From contig NZ_CP095554.1 of the NCBI RefSeq assembly GCF_023078375.1, positions 4,022,501 to 4,086,500 on the forward strand: DNA of 64,000 nucleotides. Reading direction: 5' to 3'. The position numbers and the translations under genes are program-made. Each line of letters starts with the position of its first letter. Within the stretch, counting starts at the first letter, position 1. This document shows positions 55,208 through 64,000 of this stretch, in pieces. Origin of the DNA: Roseomonas gilardii subsp. gilardii (GTDB lineage: Bacteria > Pseudomonadota > Alphaproteobacteria > Acetobacterales > Acetobacteraceae). The notes under the pieces were generated by a model. The model did no database searches. It was given only the letters and a program-made list of their open reading frames with translations, and was not told where the DNA came from.

Positions 55208-57362
55208 ATGGCGGCCGGCGATGCTGTCGGAGCGGACAGCGCTCCTGCAGCCCGGCCACAATCTCTGGACGCTGGCGCGCGCGCGGACCGGGCCACCCTG
55301 CTGACGGATGCCGCCCCCTACTACGGCGCGCTGCGGGAGGCGCTGCGCAAGGCCCGGCACAGCATCCACATCGTGGGCTGGGACATCGACAGCCGCACGC
55401 CTCTGGTCGGCCCTTCCGGCCGGGCGGAGGACGGTCTGCCGGAAACGCTCGGCCCCTTCCTGAGCGCCCTGGCCACGCGCAACCCCGGCCTCTCGGTCCG
55501 CCTCCTGCTGTGGGACTATTCCGTCCTCTACGCCATGGAGCGCGAGTTGCTGCCGGTGCTGGCGCTGCGCTGGAACACGCCGCCCAATGTCGAGCTCTGC
55601 CTGGACGACACCGTCCCCTTCGGCGCCTCGCACCACCAGAAGATCGTGGTGGTGGACGGCGCCATCGCCTTCGCCGGCGGGCTGGACCTGACCATCCGGC
55701 GCTGGGACACGGCGGAGCACGACCCGGACGACCCGCGGCGCGTCGATCCCGGCGGCACGCCCTACCCGCCCTTCCACGACGCGCAGATGCTGGTGGACGG
55801 CCCCGCCGCCGCCGCCCTGGCGGAGCTGGTGCGCCGCCGCTGGGAGCGTGGCGCCTGCGAGGCGCTGCCGCCCACCCCGCCGGCGTGGCACGATCTCTGG
55901 CCGGACGGGGTGGCGCCGGATTTCCGCGACATCGCCGTGGGCATCGCCCGCACCGAGCCCGCCACGGAGGATCGCGCCGGGCGCCGCCAGCCCGCCATCT
56001 GCGAGATCCGGCAGCTCTACCTCGACACCATCGCCACCGCGGAGCGCTGGATCTACGCCGAGAACCAGTTCCTCACCTGCGGCACCATCGCCCGCGCCTT
56101 CATCCGGCGCCTGAAGGAGCGACCGGAGCTCCAGATCCTGCTGGTCTGCCCGAAGACGCATCACACCTGGCTGGAACACCGCACCATGCTGGCCGGGCGC
56201 ATCCGCTTCATGCGCGCCATCCGCCGCGCCGGCATGGGCGGGCGCGTCCGGCTGGTTTTCCCGCATGTGCGCGGAGCGGACCGAGCATGAGGTCATGGTG
56301 CATGCGAAGGTCATGATCATCGACGACCGGCTGCTGCGCGCCGGCTCCTCCAACCTCTGCAACCGCTCCATGGGCACGGACACGGAATGCGACCTGATCC
56401 TGGAGACCGGGGACGAGGCCGGTCGCATGGCGATGCGGCGCGTCCTGGGCCGCCTGCTTGGCGAGCATCTGGGCGTGCCGGCGGAAAGGGTCACGGCGGC
56501 CCTCGACGGGCATGGGTCGCTGTTCGCGGCGGTGGATGCCCTGAATGGCGGGGACCATTCCCTGCGCCCCATCGAGGATGGCGAGTTGAAGCGGCATGAG
56601 CGCGTGCCCACGCTGGAAGCGGCCGCCGACCCGCACCGCCCGATCGGGGCGGAGGAATTCTTCGCGGATTTCGCCGCCGGCAATCCCGGCGGCAGGCCCT
56701 GGCCGCTGTTGCTGAAGGCGCTGCTCGTCCTGGTGCCGGTCGCGGCCATCGGCCTGCTCTGGCGCTACACGCCGCTGGCGGATCTCGTCTCGCCCTCCGC
56801 CATCCGCGCCATGCTGGACGAGGGCGGCGGCTGGGGCCCCTTCGCCGCCATCGGCCTCTTCCTGCTGCTGGGCCTGCTGGCCTTTCCGGTCAACGTGCTG
56901 ATCATCGCCACCGCCGCCGCCTTCGGCACCTGGCCGGGGCTGGGCTATGCCACCGGCGGCGCCATGCTCAGCGCCGCGGCCATGTACGCCATGGGCCGGC
57001 GCATGGGGCCGGACCTGCTGCGGCGTTTCCTGGGGCCGCGCATCAACCGCGTCCGCCAGGGCGTGGCGCGCAACGGCATCATGGCGGTCACCGCCATCCG
57101 CCTGCTGCCGGTGGCGCCCTTCACGCTGGTGAACCTGGTCGCCGGAGCGATGAAGATCCGCTTCTTCGACTACATGGCCGGCACCTTCCTGGGCCTGCTG
57201 CCGGGCGTGGTGCTGATGTCGGCGCTGGGCGACCGGATGACCCGCATCCTGGAGCATCCGACGGTGGAGAACTTGGCGCTGCTGCTGGGGCTGATGGTCG
57301 TCTGGGCCGGCGTTACCTGGGCCCTCCAGCGCCTCGTCCGGCACCTGCGGCACGAGGGCTGA
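55208..57362 (+). pseudogene. Phospholipase D - DedA/VTT fusion protein, frameshifted
   Basis: The first frame (55208-56290) holds a PLD domain with the HKD motif SHHQKIVVVD (His143, Lys145, Asp150) and YAENQFL. The second HKD (VHAKVMIIDDRLLRAGSSNLCNRSMGTDTECDL) lies in another frame, followed by a C-terminal SNARE-associated/DedA-like membrane domain (GLFLLLGLLAFPVNVLIIATAAAFG, AVTAIRLLPVAPFTLVNLVAGA). The frames switch near 56260-56275. Such PLD-VTT fusions of about 700 residues occur in proteobacteria and are thought to act in phospholipid turnover or transport. Both parts are well conserved, so the shift may be a read error. Two bases separate it from the EEP gene. Confidence 0.85.
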
Positions 57363-57364
57363 GC

Positions 57365-58096
57365 TTGCCGCACCGCAAGGCCCCAGCGCCATCGCCCGCC
57401 CGCCCGGGTGGCCTGCGTGTCATGAGCTGGAACATCCATGCCGGCATCTGCCCCGCCGGGCGCTACGACCTCCACCGCGTCATCGCCCTGGTGCGGCGCC
57501 ACGCGCCCGACCTGATCGCCTTGCAGGAGGTGGAAGGCCGCAACCGGCACGATGGCGAGGAACCCTTCCACCTGCTGCGGGAGGCGCTCGGCGGGCAGGC
57601 GGTCGAAGCCGCCACGATGCGCGAGGCCGGGGGCTGCTACGGCCACATGCTGATCAGCCGCCTGCCCCTGCGCGACGCGGCGGTGCATGACGCCTCCCTG
57701 CCGGGGCGCGAGCCGCGCGCTGTGATCTCGGCGGTGCTGGACCTGGCCGGCGGGCCGCTTCACGTCTTCTCGGCGCATTTCGGCCTCCAGGGGCGCGAAA
57801 GGCGGCATCAGGCGCGCATCCTGGCCGGGCTGGCGCGGCAGGTGGAAGGCCCCGCCCTGGCCATGGGCGATTTCAACGAATGGAGCTGGCGCGGTGCCGT
57901 GGACCGCGCCTTTCTCGGCATCCTTCCGGTCCGCACGCGGGAACGGACCTTCCCGGTGCGGCGGCCGCTGCTTTCGCTGGACCGGATCTACGGCCGCCCG
58001 CGCCATCTCCTGCGCCGGAGCTGGACCGACCCCGCCGCCCGGGAAGCCTCCGACCACCTGCCCGTCCTGGCGGAGATCGAGTGGCCGGGCGGATAG
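57365..58096 (+). CDS. Endonuclease/exonuclease/phosphatase (EEP) family hydrolase
   Basis: The 243-residue metal-dependent phosphodiesterase has VMSWNIHAGICPAGRYDL, LIALQEVEGRNRHDGE, LHVFSAHFGL, GDFNEWSWRG and the final ASDHLPVLAEI, giving the catalytic Asn, Glu, His, Asp and His. Paired with the PLD-DedA gene (TTG start two bases after its stop), so it likely acts on lipid or lipid headgroup phosphates rather than DNA, by context. A second EEP/PLD pair lies at 61175-63531. Confidence 0.85.
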   Translation: MPHRKAPAPSPARPGGLRVMSWNIHAGICPAGRYDLHRVIALVRRHAPDLIALQEVEGRNRHDGEEPFHLLREALGGQAVEAATMREAGGCYGHMLISRLPLRDAAVHDASLPGREPRAVISAVLDLAGGPLHVFSAHFGLQGRERRHQARILAGLARQVEGPALAMGDFNEWSWRGAVDRAFLGILPVRTRERTFPVRRPLLSLDRIYGRPRHLLRRSWTDPAAREASDHLPVLAEIEWPGG

Positions 58097-58127
58097 CCCC
58101 TTCCCGCCAGGGTGGTGGGATGGGGCG

Positions 58128-60737
58128 TCAGCGTTCCTCGGACACCCGGTCCCGCGTCTCGTCGGCGATGCGGAAGGGCGGCTCGGGCGTCGCGGTCACG
58201 TAGCGCATCTCCGGCGCCCCGGCGTCCTGCTCGTCCTCCTGTTCCGCCGCGACGTCGCGCGACGGCAGGCGGTCACTGGCCAGCCGCTCGAAGCGGCCCA
58301 CCAGTTGCGGCGCGTCCAGGATCATGCGCTGGAAATCCGCGGCGCTCAGCTCCAGCAGGTGGCAGAAGCTGGTGGCGCGGGCGCGCGCCTTGCGGCGGCC
58401 GCCATGGATCAGTTCGTGCTCGCCGAAGAACTCGTTCGGGCCCAGCCGGACCTCCTGGCCGTCCTGCACGAACTCGACCTCGCCGGAGCTGATGAAATAG
58501 ACGGAATGCGCCTTCTGCCCCGGGCGGTAGATGCGCTCGCCCGGCACGGTGAAGCGCACCGTCATGCTGATGGCGATGTCGTGCAGCACCGCCTCCTGCA
58601 ACCCGATGAAGACGGGGAAATCCTTGATCCGCGTGTCGAGCCCGGATTGCAGGTTGAACTTCAGCGGCCGGCCGATATGGCGCCGCGCCTCCTCCAGCGA
58701 ACGGCTCAGCTCCTCGTAGAGCTCCTCGCCGATCAGGGATTCGTTGCGCAGGCTGGCATATTCGTCCGCCTCCTGCCGCAGCCCGATCTGGCGCAGCATC
58801 CGGCTCTCCAGCGCCTCGGCATAGCCGGGGTATTGCAGGCGCAGCGTGTCCATCGCGTCGGCCAGCAGATCCTCCCGCCGCCCGACGATGTCGCCCACCA
58901 CCTCGGTCACGCGGGTGCCCAGCACCGGCTCCATGCGGCGCCGCATGAAGCGCGACATGGCGGCGGAGACGAGATGCGTGAGCAGCAGAGTCTCGAAACG
59001 CTCGGCCATGCAGTGCATCAGTGGCGTGTCGATGCGGAAGTTCCGGTGCAGCCACTGCGCCGCCTGGAAGCGCAGCGTCGGCCGCAGCCGCCGCCGCGCC
59101 GCCTGGATATAGCCGAGCCGCCCCTCGGCACGGGCGCCGTCGATCATGCTTTCCGCGGTCCAGAGCAGGTTCTCCATGACCCGGCGGGACAGGCCCTGGT
59201 CCTTGAAGATCTCCAGCAGGATGGCGCGTTCCTGCGAGGCATAGGTGATCAGGCCCAGCGTCACCCGGTCGCGGTCGCCGATGGCGGTGTCGAAGGTGTT
59301 GGCGGCGGTCTCGACCTTCACCCGCCGCTCGTACATGTCGAGCACATGGGCGCAGGCCTGGGGCGAGAAGCCGAAGTCGCGCGCCGTGTCGCGCAGCCGG
59401 TCGCGCACCTCGCCCAGGCCGATGGCGACCACCTGGTTGCGCAGCGCCTGATCGGTGGGCGAGAGCTGGTCGAGCTTCAGCGCCCGCACCAGGAAGCGCA
59501 GCGTGGTGCCGTTCACCAGCAGGGTGAAGAGCACGTAGCCGGTGGCCAGGATGGTGATGAAGCGCTGCGTCGCCGCCGGCACGCCGTAATGCTCGGTCAC
59601 CGACAGCGCCAGCGCCAGGGTGATGGCACCACGCAGCCCGCCCCAGAGGATGGTGACCTTGAAGCGGATCGGGATGCGCTGCGAGATGCCGAGCCAGCGC
59701 AGGATCGGCAGCAGGCCGAACAGCACCAGGGCCCGGGCCACGGTCGCGGCCAGCACCACCACGCCGATCAGCACCAGATCCCACTGCGTCAGGCCGAGCA
59801 GCAGCCGCGGCACCAGCATCGAGGCCAGCACGAAGACCAGCGAGCTGGCCCAGAAGGCGAGCTGCCCCCAGACATCGGTGAGGTAGGACCAGCTCTGCGG
59901 CCGGAAGGTGGAGGGGCCGATGGCGCTGACCGTCAGGCCCGCCGCCGCCGCCGCCACCACGCCGGAGGCGCCCAGCACCTCGTCGCAGAGGATATAGGCG
60001 AAATAGGGCAGCGCGAGCGTCATCGTCACCTCCGCCGCGCGGTTGCCGCCCAGCACCGGCACGGCGAAGAGCATGACCCGCGCGAAGAGGAAGCCGACCG
60101 CCAGCCCCTCGACGAAGGAGACCACCAGCGTCACGCCCCCGGCCAGCCAGTCCGGATCGTGATGCCCGACGATCTGGGCCAGCAGGATGGTGAAGATCGA
60201 GATCGCCGCCGCGTCGTTCAGCAGGCTCTCGCCCTCCACCAGCCGGGTCAGCCGGCTGTCGGCACCGATATCGCGGAAGACGCCGACCACCGCCGAGGGA
60301 TCGGTGGTGGCGACGATGGCGCCCAGCAGCAGGCAGGAGGCCAGCGGCACGCCCGCGATGGGGGCCAGCGCGAAGCCGATCGCCGCCGTGGTCACCAGCA
60401 CCGCCACCACCGCCAGCACCAGCACCGGCGCCGCGTCCCGCGCCAGGCGCCGCACGTCGATGGACAGCGCGCCGTGGAAGACCAGCATCGGCAGAAAGAT
60501 GAAGAGGAAGACCTCCGCATTCACCGGGAAGTTGATCAGCGTGCCGGCGACATCGTCGATCGCCTTGTTCACCCGCTGTTCCATCAGATAGGCGGCACCG
60601 CCGCCCAGCACGGTTCCGACCACCGCCAGAAGCACCGTGTCGGAGACCATCAGGCGCTTCGCCAGGGGCTGTACGGCGCTCACCACCACCAGGAGCGCGG
60701 CGATGGCCAGGAGGATATGGGGCAGGTCGATCAGCAT
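58128..60737 (-). CDS. CPA1 Na+/H+ antiporter with C-terminal cyclic-nucleotide-binding domain
   Basis: The 869-residue protein has about twelve N-terminal helices of the NhaP/CPA1 family with the ion-binding GAIVATTDPSAVVGVFRDIG and GESLLNDAAAISIF. A long cytoplasmic helical linker (residues 430-700) follows, then a cNMP-binding fold near 720-810 (FTVPGERIYRPGQKAHSVYFISSGEVEFV ... GPNEFFGEHELIHGGRRKARARATSFCHLLEL). Transport is probably gated by the nucleotide domain. It lies between two PLD/EEP pairs on the opposite strand, suggesting a shared envelope or osmotic stress role. Confidence 0.88.
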   Translation of the reverse strand: MLIDLPHILLAIAALLVVVSAVQPLAKRLMVSDTVLLAVVGTVLGGGAAYLMEQRVNKAIDDVAGTLINFPVNAEVFLFIFLPMLVFHGALSIDVRRLARDAAPVLVLAVVAVLVTTAAIGFALAPIAGVPLASCLLLGAIVATTDPSAVVGVFRDIGADSRLTRLVEGESLLNDAAAISIFTILLAQIVGHHDPDWLAGGVTLVVSFVEGLAVGFLFARVMLFAVPVLGGNRAAEVTMTLALPYFAYILCDEVLGASGVVAAAAAGLTVSAIGPSTFRPQSWSYLTDVWGQLAFWASSLVFVLASMLVPRLLLGLTQWDLVLIGVVVLAATVARALVLFGLLPILRWLGISQRIPIRFKVTILWGGLRGAITLALALSVTEHYGVPAATQRFITILATGYVLFTLLVNGTTLRFLVRALKLDQLSPTDQALRNQVVAIGLGEVRDRLRDTARDFGFSPQACAHVLDMYERRVKVETAANTFDTAIGDRDRVTLGLITYASQERAILLEIFKDQGLSRRVMENLLWTAESMIDGARAEGRLGYIQAARRRLRPTLRFQAAQWLHRNFRIDTPLMHCMAERFETLLLTHLVSAAMSRFMRRRMEPVLGTRVTEVVGDIVGRREDLLADAMDTLRLQYPGYAEALESRMLRQIGLRQEADEYASLRNESLIGEELYEELSRSLEEARRHIGRPLKFNLQSGLDTRIKDFPVFIGLQEAVLHDIAISMTVRFTVPGERIYRPGQKAHSVYFISSGEVEFVQDGQEVRLGPNEFFGEHELIHGGRRKARARATSFCHLLELSAADFQRMILDAPQLVGRFERLASDRLPSRDVAAEQEDEQDAGAPEMRYVTATPEPPFRIADETRDRVSEER

Positions 60738-60955
60738 CAGCGGCAGCTTCTACCCGATGCGGTGAGGAAATGTGACGGAATGCGGCATCGTCATGGCGCG
60801 GGCCGTCCGGCCGCCTCCCCGGTGGAAAGCGGGTCATGGCATCGCCGGGTCTCAGGAATATGTCGGAACCTTTGCCGCCCGGCGTTTTTTTTGCAACGCG
60901 ACATCACCGGGCGGTGGGCGGCCCGGCCCAGGTCATCCAGCCCTCCCCGCACCGT

Positions 60956-60992
60956 CCCTGGCACAGCCCCTTGGCACAGCCCCTTGGCACAG
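60956..60992. repeat. 13-bp tandem repeat in the 60.7-61.2 kb gap
   Basis: A partial CCCTGGCACAG unit is followed by two copies of CCCCTTGGCACAG. It lies in the 437-base gap between the divergent antiporter and EEP genes (60738-61174), which holds both promoters and otherwise nothing I can name. TTTTTTTGCAACG near 60887 is the only A/T-rich stretch there. Confidence 0.7.
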
Positions 60993-61174
60993 CATTGTCA
61001 CGCACGCGTCCCAGCATGGCGGCGCCTTCCGGCTTGCGGGCCGGGGCCGGGTGGCACATGTAAAAGACATGCTCCCAGCCTCGTGGCACCGGCCGGCCCT
61101 GGCCCCCGCCCTGCGCCCGCAGGGCCGTGCTTCCTTCCATCCCCCGGCCTCGCCCCTTTCCTGTCTCCGCGTCC

Positions 61175-62038
61175 ATGAAGCTCCCCTCGGACAGCCACTC
61201 GGCCCGCCATATCCTGCGCCGCATCCGCGATGCCCGGCGCGGTCACAGGACGGCGCACCACGCCCATCCGGGGGAGGCGCCGGATGGGCTGACCCTCCGC
61301 GTCGCCTCCTACAACGTGCACAAATGCGTGGGCCGGGACGGCCGCTTCGACCCGCAGCGCATCGCGGCGGTGATCGGGGAGATGGATGCCGATCTCGTGG
61401 CGATCCAGGAGGCCGACCGCCGCTTCGGCCGCCGCTACGGGTTGCTCGATGCCGCCACGCTGCGGCGGGAAAGCGGGCTGCACCTGCTGCAGGTCTCCGA
61501 CCTGCCGGACGGGCATGGCTGGCACGGCAACGCCATCCTGCTGCGGGAGGGCACGCCGCTACGCCTGCACCGGCTCGCCCTGCCCGGGGCGGAGCCGCGC
61601 GGCGCGGTGATCGCGGAGCTGGACCTGCCGGTGGGGCGGCTCCGCGTGGTGGCCGCCCATTTCGGCCTCCTCCGCAACTGCCGCATGCGCCAGGGCGCTG
61701 CCATCCTGCGCAACATCACGGAGGGCGAGACCATGCCCACCCTCATGATGGGAGACCTGAACGAATGGCGGCCCGGACGGCGTTCGGCACTGCGTTCGCT
61801 GGAACCCTTCTTCGGCCCGATGGAGGAGGGCCCGGCCAGCTTCCCGACCCGGATGCCGGTGCTCTCGCTGGACCGCATCCTGGGCTGGCCGAACGGCCTG
61901 GTGCATTCGGTGCAGGCCCATGACACCCCCCTCTCCCGCGTCGCCTCCGACCATCTGCCGCTGAAGGCCCTGCTGCGCTTCGACGGGCTGGACGGCGCCG
62001 CTGATGCGGACGCCGCCCGGCTCGCGGGCGTGGCCTGA
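61175..62038 (+). CDS. EEP family hydrolase, second copy
   Basis: The 287-residue relative of the 57.4-kb gene product has the same catalytic segments: VASYNVHKCVGRDGRF, LVAIQEADRRFG, VVAAHFGLLRNCR, MGDLNEWRPGR and VASDHLPLKALL. The N-terminus has an Arg/His-rich 40-residue extension. It is followed 6 bases later by a PLD-family gene, so it is the mirror of the first pair in reversed order. Probably a lipid-linked phosphodiesterase; the substrate is unproven. Confidence 0.84.
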   Translation: MKLPSDSHSARHILRRIRDARRGHRTAHHAHPGEAPDGLTLRVASYNVHKCVGRDGRFDPQRIAAVIGEMDADLVAIQEADRRFGRRYGLLDAATLRRESGLHLLQVSDLPDGHGWHGNAILLREGTPLRLHRLALPGAEPRGAVIAELDLPVGRLRVVAAHFGLLRNCRMRQGAAILRNITEGETMPTLMMGDLNEWRPGRRSALRSLEPFFGPMEEGPASFPTRMPVLSLDRILGWPNGLVHSVQAHDTPLSRVASDHLPLKALLRFDGLDGAADADAARLAGVA

Positions 62039-62043
62039 CCACC

Positions 62044-63531
62044 ATGGAAACCGCCCGGACCCTTTCGCGGCCACGAAGGAGCCTCCTGACGCGCTGGCGC
62101 GCGGCGCCGCCGACGCTGGACGAGGCGGTGGACGAGGCGCTGCGCCGGATCGGCGCCGACACCGGCACGACGCTGGTGGCCAATGGGCTGGAGGCTTTCG
62201 GCCTGCGCGCCGCCAGCGCCCGCGCCGCCACGCGCAGCCTGGACCTGCAGTACTACGCCTGGCACGACGGCATCACCGGCCGCCTGCTGGCGCGGGAGAT
62301 CCTGCACGCGGCCGACCGGGGCGTGCATGTGCGCCTGCTGCTGGACGACAGTTGCGTGCTGGACGAGGATTCCGCCGCCCCGCTGCTCTGCCGGCTGGGG
62401 GCGGAGCATCCCTCCATCGAGGTGCGCGTCTTCAACGCGCATCGCTGGCGCTTCCTGGGCCGGCTCGGCTTCGGGCTGGAACTGCTGTTCAGCCGGGGGC
62501 AGCTCAACCACCGCATGCACAACAAGTCCTGGATCGCCGATGGGCGCCTCTCGATCCTGGGCGGCCGCAACATCGGCGACGAGTATTTCGACGCCTCCGG
62601 CAATTTCAACTTCCGCGACCTCGACATCGCCGTGGCCGGCGGGGCCTCCCGCCAGGCGGTGACCCAGTTCGAACGGTACTGGAACCACCGGCTGGCCCGG
62701 CGCGGCCGCTGCTGCGACACGCCGGAAAGCCTGGAGGCGCTGCGCCACCGCCTCGACGCGGATGCCCGCTCCGCCGAGGCGCAGCCCTATCTCGAACGCG
62801 TCCGCGCCTCTCTGGAACGTGACATCCTGCACGGCTATGCCAGCCTGCTGCCGACCCAGGATGTCGAAGTCGCGGCCGACCCGCCGGACAAGGCGACCGG
62901 CGAGGAAGTGCCGGGCCGGCTGGTCACCGCCATCGACGCGGCGCTGCAGGGCACGGAGCGCGAGGCGCTGCTGATCTCCCCCTATTTCGTGCCGGGCGAG
63001 GCGGGGGCCCAGGCGCTGATCGGCATGCTCCGCCGTGGCGTGCGGGTCCGGGTGATCACCAATTCCCTGGCCGCCACCGATGTCGTGGCGGTGCATGGCG
63101 GCTACTCCCGCTACCGCCGCAGGCTGCTCAAGGAGGGGCTGGAGATCTACGAGCTGAAGCGCAGCGGGCGGGAGGATGCCGGCGTGCTGGGCTCCAAGGG
63201 CGCCAGCCTGCACACCAAGGCCTTCGTGCTCGACCGCGAGCAGCTCTTCGTCGGCTCCTTCAACCTCGACCCGCGCTCGGCCAACCTGAACACCGAGATG
63301 GGCGCCTTCGTCCGCCACCCCCAGCTAGCGGAGCGGTTGCGGCGGGAGTTCCGCCGCCTCTCCTCGCCCCGGCGCAGCTACCACCTCGGCCTGCGGCACG
63401 GCCTCATGATTTGGATCGACGAAAGACCGGATGGCCGCCGCCGCGTCCAGCACACGGAACCGGATGCAAGCTGGCAGCGCCGCCTCCTGGCCCAGCTCGT
63501 GCGCTGGCTGCCGGTGGAAAGCCAGCTCTGA
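62044..63531 (+). CDS. Phospholipase D-family protein (cardiolipin synthase-like)
   Basis: The 495-residue protein has two HKD motifs: HNKSWIADGRLSILGGRNIGDEYFDA (His159, Lys161, Asp166) and HTKAFVLDREQLFVGSFNLDPRSANLNTEMG near residues 393-420. The arrangement matches ClsC/YmdC-type cardiolipin synthases and other lipid phosphatidyl transferases without the N-terminal membrane helices of ClsA. Co-transcribed with the EEP gene. A fragment of the 3'-end repeat follows the stop. Confidence 0.86.
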   Translation: METARTLSRPRRSLLTRWRAAPPTLDEAVDEALRRIGADTGTTLVANGLEAFGLRAASARAATRSLDLQYYAWHDGITGRLLAREILHAADRGVHVRLLLDDSCVLDEDSAAPLLCRLGAEHPSIEVRVFNAHRWRFLGRLGFGLELLFSRGQLNHRMHNKSWIADGRLSILGGRNIGDEYFDASGNFNFRDLDIAVAGGASRQAVTQFERYWNHRLARRGRCCDTPESLEALRHRLDADARSAEAQPYLERVRASLERDILHGYASLLPTQDVEVAADPPDKATGEEVPGRLVTAIDAALQGTEREALLISPYFVPGEAGAQALIGMLRRGVRVRVITNSLAATDVVAVHGGYSRYRRRLLKEGLEIYELKRSGREDAGVLGSKGASLHTKAFVLDREQLFVGSFNLDPRSANLNTEMGAFVRHPQLAERLRREFRRLSSPRRSYHLGLRHGLMIWIDERPDGRRRVQHTEPDASWQRRLLAQLVRWLPVESQL

Positions 63532-63542
63532 TCCGGTGACGG

Positions 63543-63590
63543 GGCGACGTCCGACGTTGCGCTGTCCCGGGGGCCGGCGAAGCGCCAGGA
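63543..63590 (+). repeat. 3'-end repeat, partial copy 3 (after PLD gene)
   Basis: ACGTTGCGCTGTCCCGGGGG starting near 63553 matches the core of the repeats after ilvE and hemA, in the orientation of the upstream gene and 12 bases past its stop. Only about 45 bases are preserved. Confidence 0.6.
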
Positions 63591-63600
63591 CTGAACAGAC

Positions 63601-64000
63601 CTATCGCAGCCGGACCACCCGGCGGCTGGGCGTTTCCCGCAGGGTCCGGTCGGCATAGGTGCCACGCACCGCCTCGCGGCCGCCATGGCGCAGCAGGTCC
63701 AGCACCATGGCGCTGTGCAGGAAGCCAAGATGGCTGAAGGCCTGCGGGAAGTTGCCGAGGAAGGTGCCGTCCTCGGCGATCTCCTCGGGAAAGAGGCCGA
63801 CATCGTTGGCCAGGGCGCGCAGTGCGTCGAAGCGCTGCCGCGCCTCCTCCTCCCGCCCCAGCCAGGCCAGGGCATCGACCAGCCAGAAGGCGCAGAGCAG
63901 GAAGGTGCCCTCATGCCCCGGCAACCCATCCTCGGTCTTGTAGCGATAGACCAGGGCACCGTGGCCGAGCTGCCGGATGATCTCGTCCACGGTGCGGCCG
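63601..64000 (-). CDS. Glycoside hydrolase family 15 protein, C-terminal fragment
   Basis: The gene continues beyond the window edge; only the last 133 codons are visible. The segment VYRYKTEDGLPGHEGTFLLCAFWLVDALAWLGREEEARQRFDAL, followed by NDVGLFPEEIAEDGTFLGNFPQAFSHLGFLHSA, is the C-terminal part of the GH15 catalytic barrel with the catalytic-base-type Glu region. The subgroup is the bacterial glucoamylase/trehalase-like one. A role in trehalose or alpha-glucan breakdown fits the osmotic theme of the cluster. Convergent with the PLD gene. Confidence 0.85.
   Translation of the reverse strand, partial: GRTVDEIIRQLGHGALVYRYKTEDGLPGHEGTFLLCAFWLVDALAWLGREEEARQRFDALRALANDVGLFPEEIAEDGTFLGNFPQAFSHLGFLHSAMVLDLLRHGGREAVRGTYADRTLRETPSRRVVRLR

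Overview
The window is about 70% G+C, densely packed and codon-biased to G/C in third position. Gene content points to an alphaproteobacterium of the Acetobacteraceae (Roseomonas-like): 5-aminolevulinate synthase of the C4 pathway, a phasin, an alphaproteobacterial cytochrome bc1 operon, PurS/Q/L, UbiK, and DUF1127/DUF1993/DUF4169 proteins. The genus is inference from gene content; no rRNA is present.

Layout. 0-5.2 kb: a TetR/AcrR regulator remnant followed by a tripartite efflux operon (EmrA-like adaptor, EmrB-like MFS pump, NodT/OprM-type outer-membrane lipoprotein). 5.3-11.5 kb: an ACS-family transporter, radC, two TerC paralogues (one coupled to a lipoprotein), and a phzF-DUF1127 pair divergent from a MocR regulator. 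13-19.3 kb: a luciferase-like monooxygenase, ilvE, purB and small stress or secreted proteins. 19.4-27.6 kb: the purine operon purC-purS-purQ ... purL-bolA-grxD. It is interrupted by a low-G+C (40-45%), opposite-strand gene for a STAND/NACHT-like P-loop NTPase, the best candidate here for an uncharacterised, probably defence-related module. 27.7-44.1 kb: housekeeping genes (rpsD, tRNA-Gln, ispE, a TPR lipoprotein, pgeF-midA-lgt-hldD, ubiK, ybjN-proC, phasin, dienelactone hydrolase). 44.1-52.3 kb: mtnP, the cytochrome bc1 operon petABC, divergent hemF, a FMN reductase, a phosphatase and hemA. 52.8-64 kb: a COG2509 flavoprotein and an envelope/phospholipid cluster in which two phospholipase-D/EEP-hydrolase pairs flank a CPA1 antiporter carrying a cyclic-nucleotide-binding domain, ending in a truncated GH15 gene.

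Two window-wide features matter to a reader. First, at least six otherwise intact genes are split by apparent indels, nearly all at C/G runs (TetR, monooxygenase, 34.4-kb membrane protein, midA, hemA, coiled-coil gene; also the PLD-DedA gene and possibly purS). This looks like sequencing error in homopolymers rather than mass decay. Second, a G+C-rich hairpin repeat lies just after the stop codon of three genes (ilvE, hemA, the second PLD gene), always in the gene's orientation, which suggests a 3'-end or terminator repeat family.
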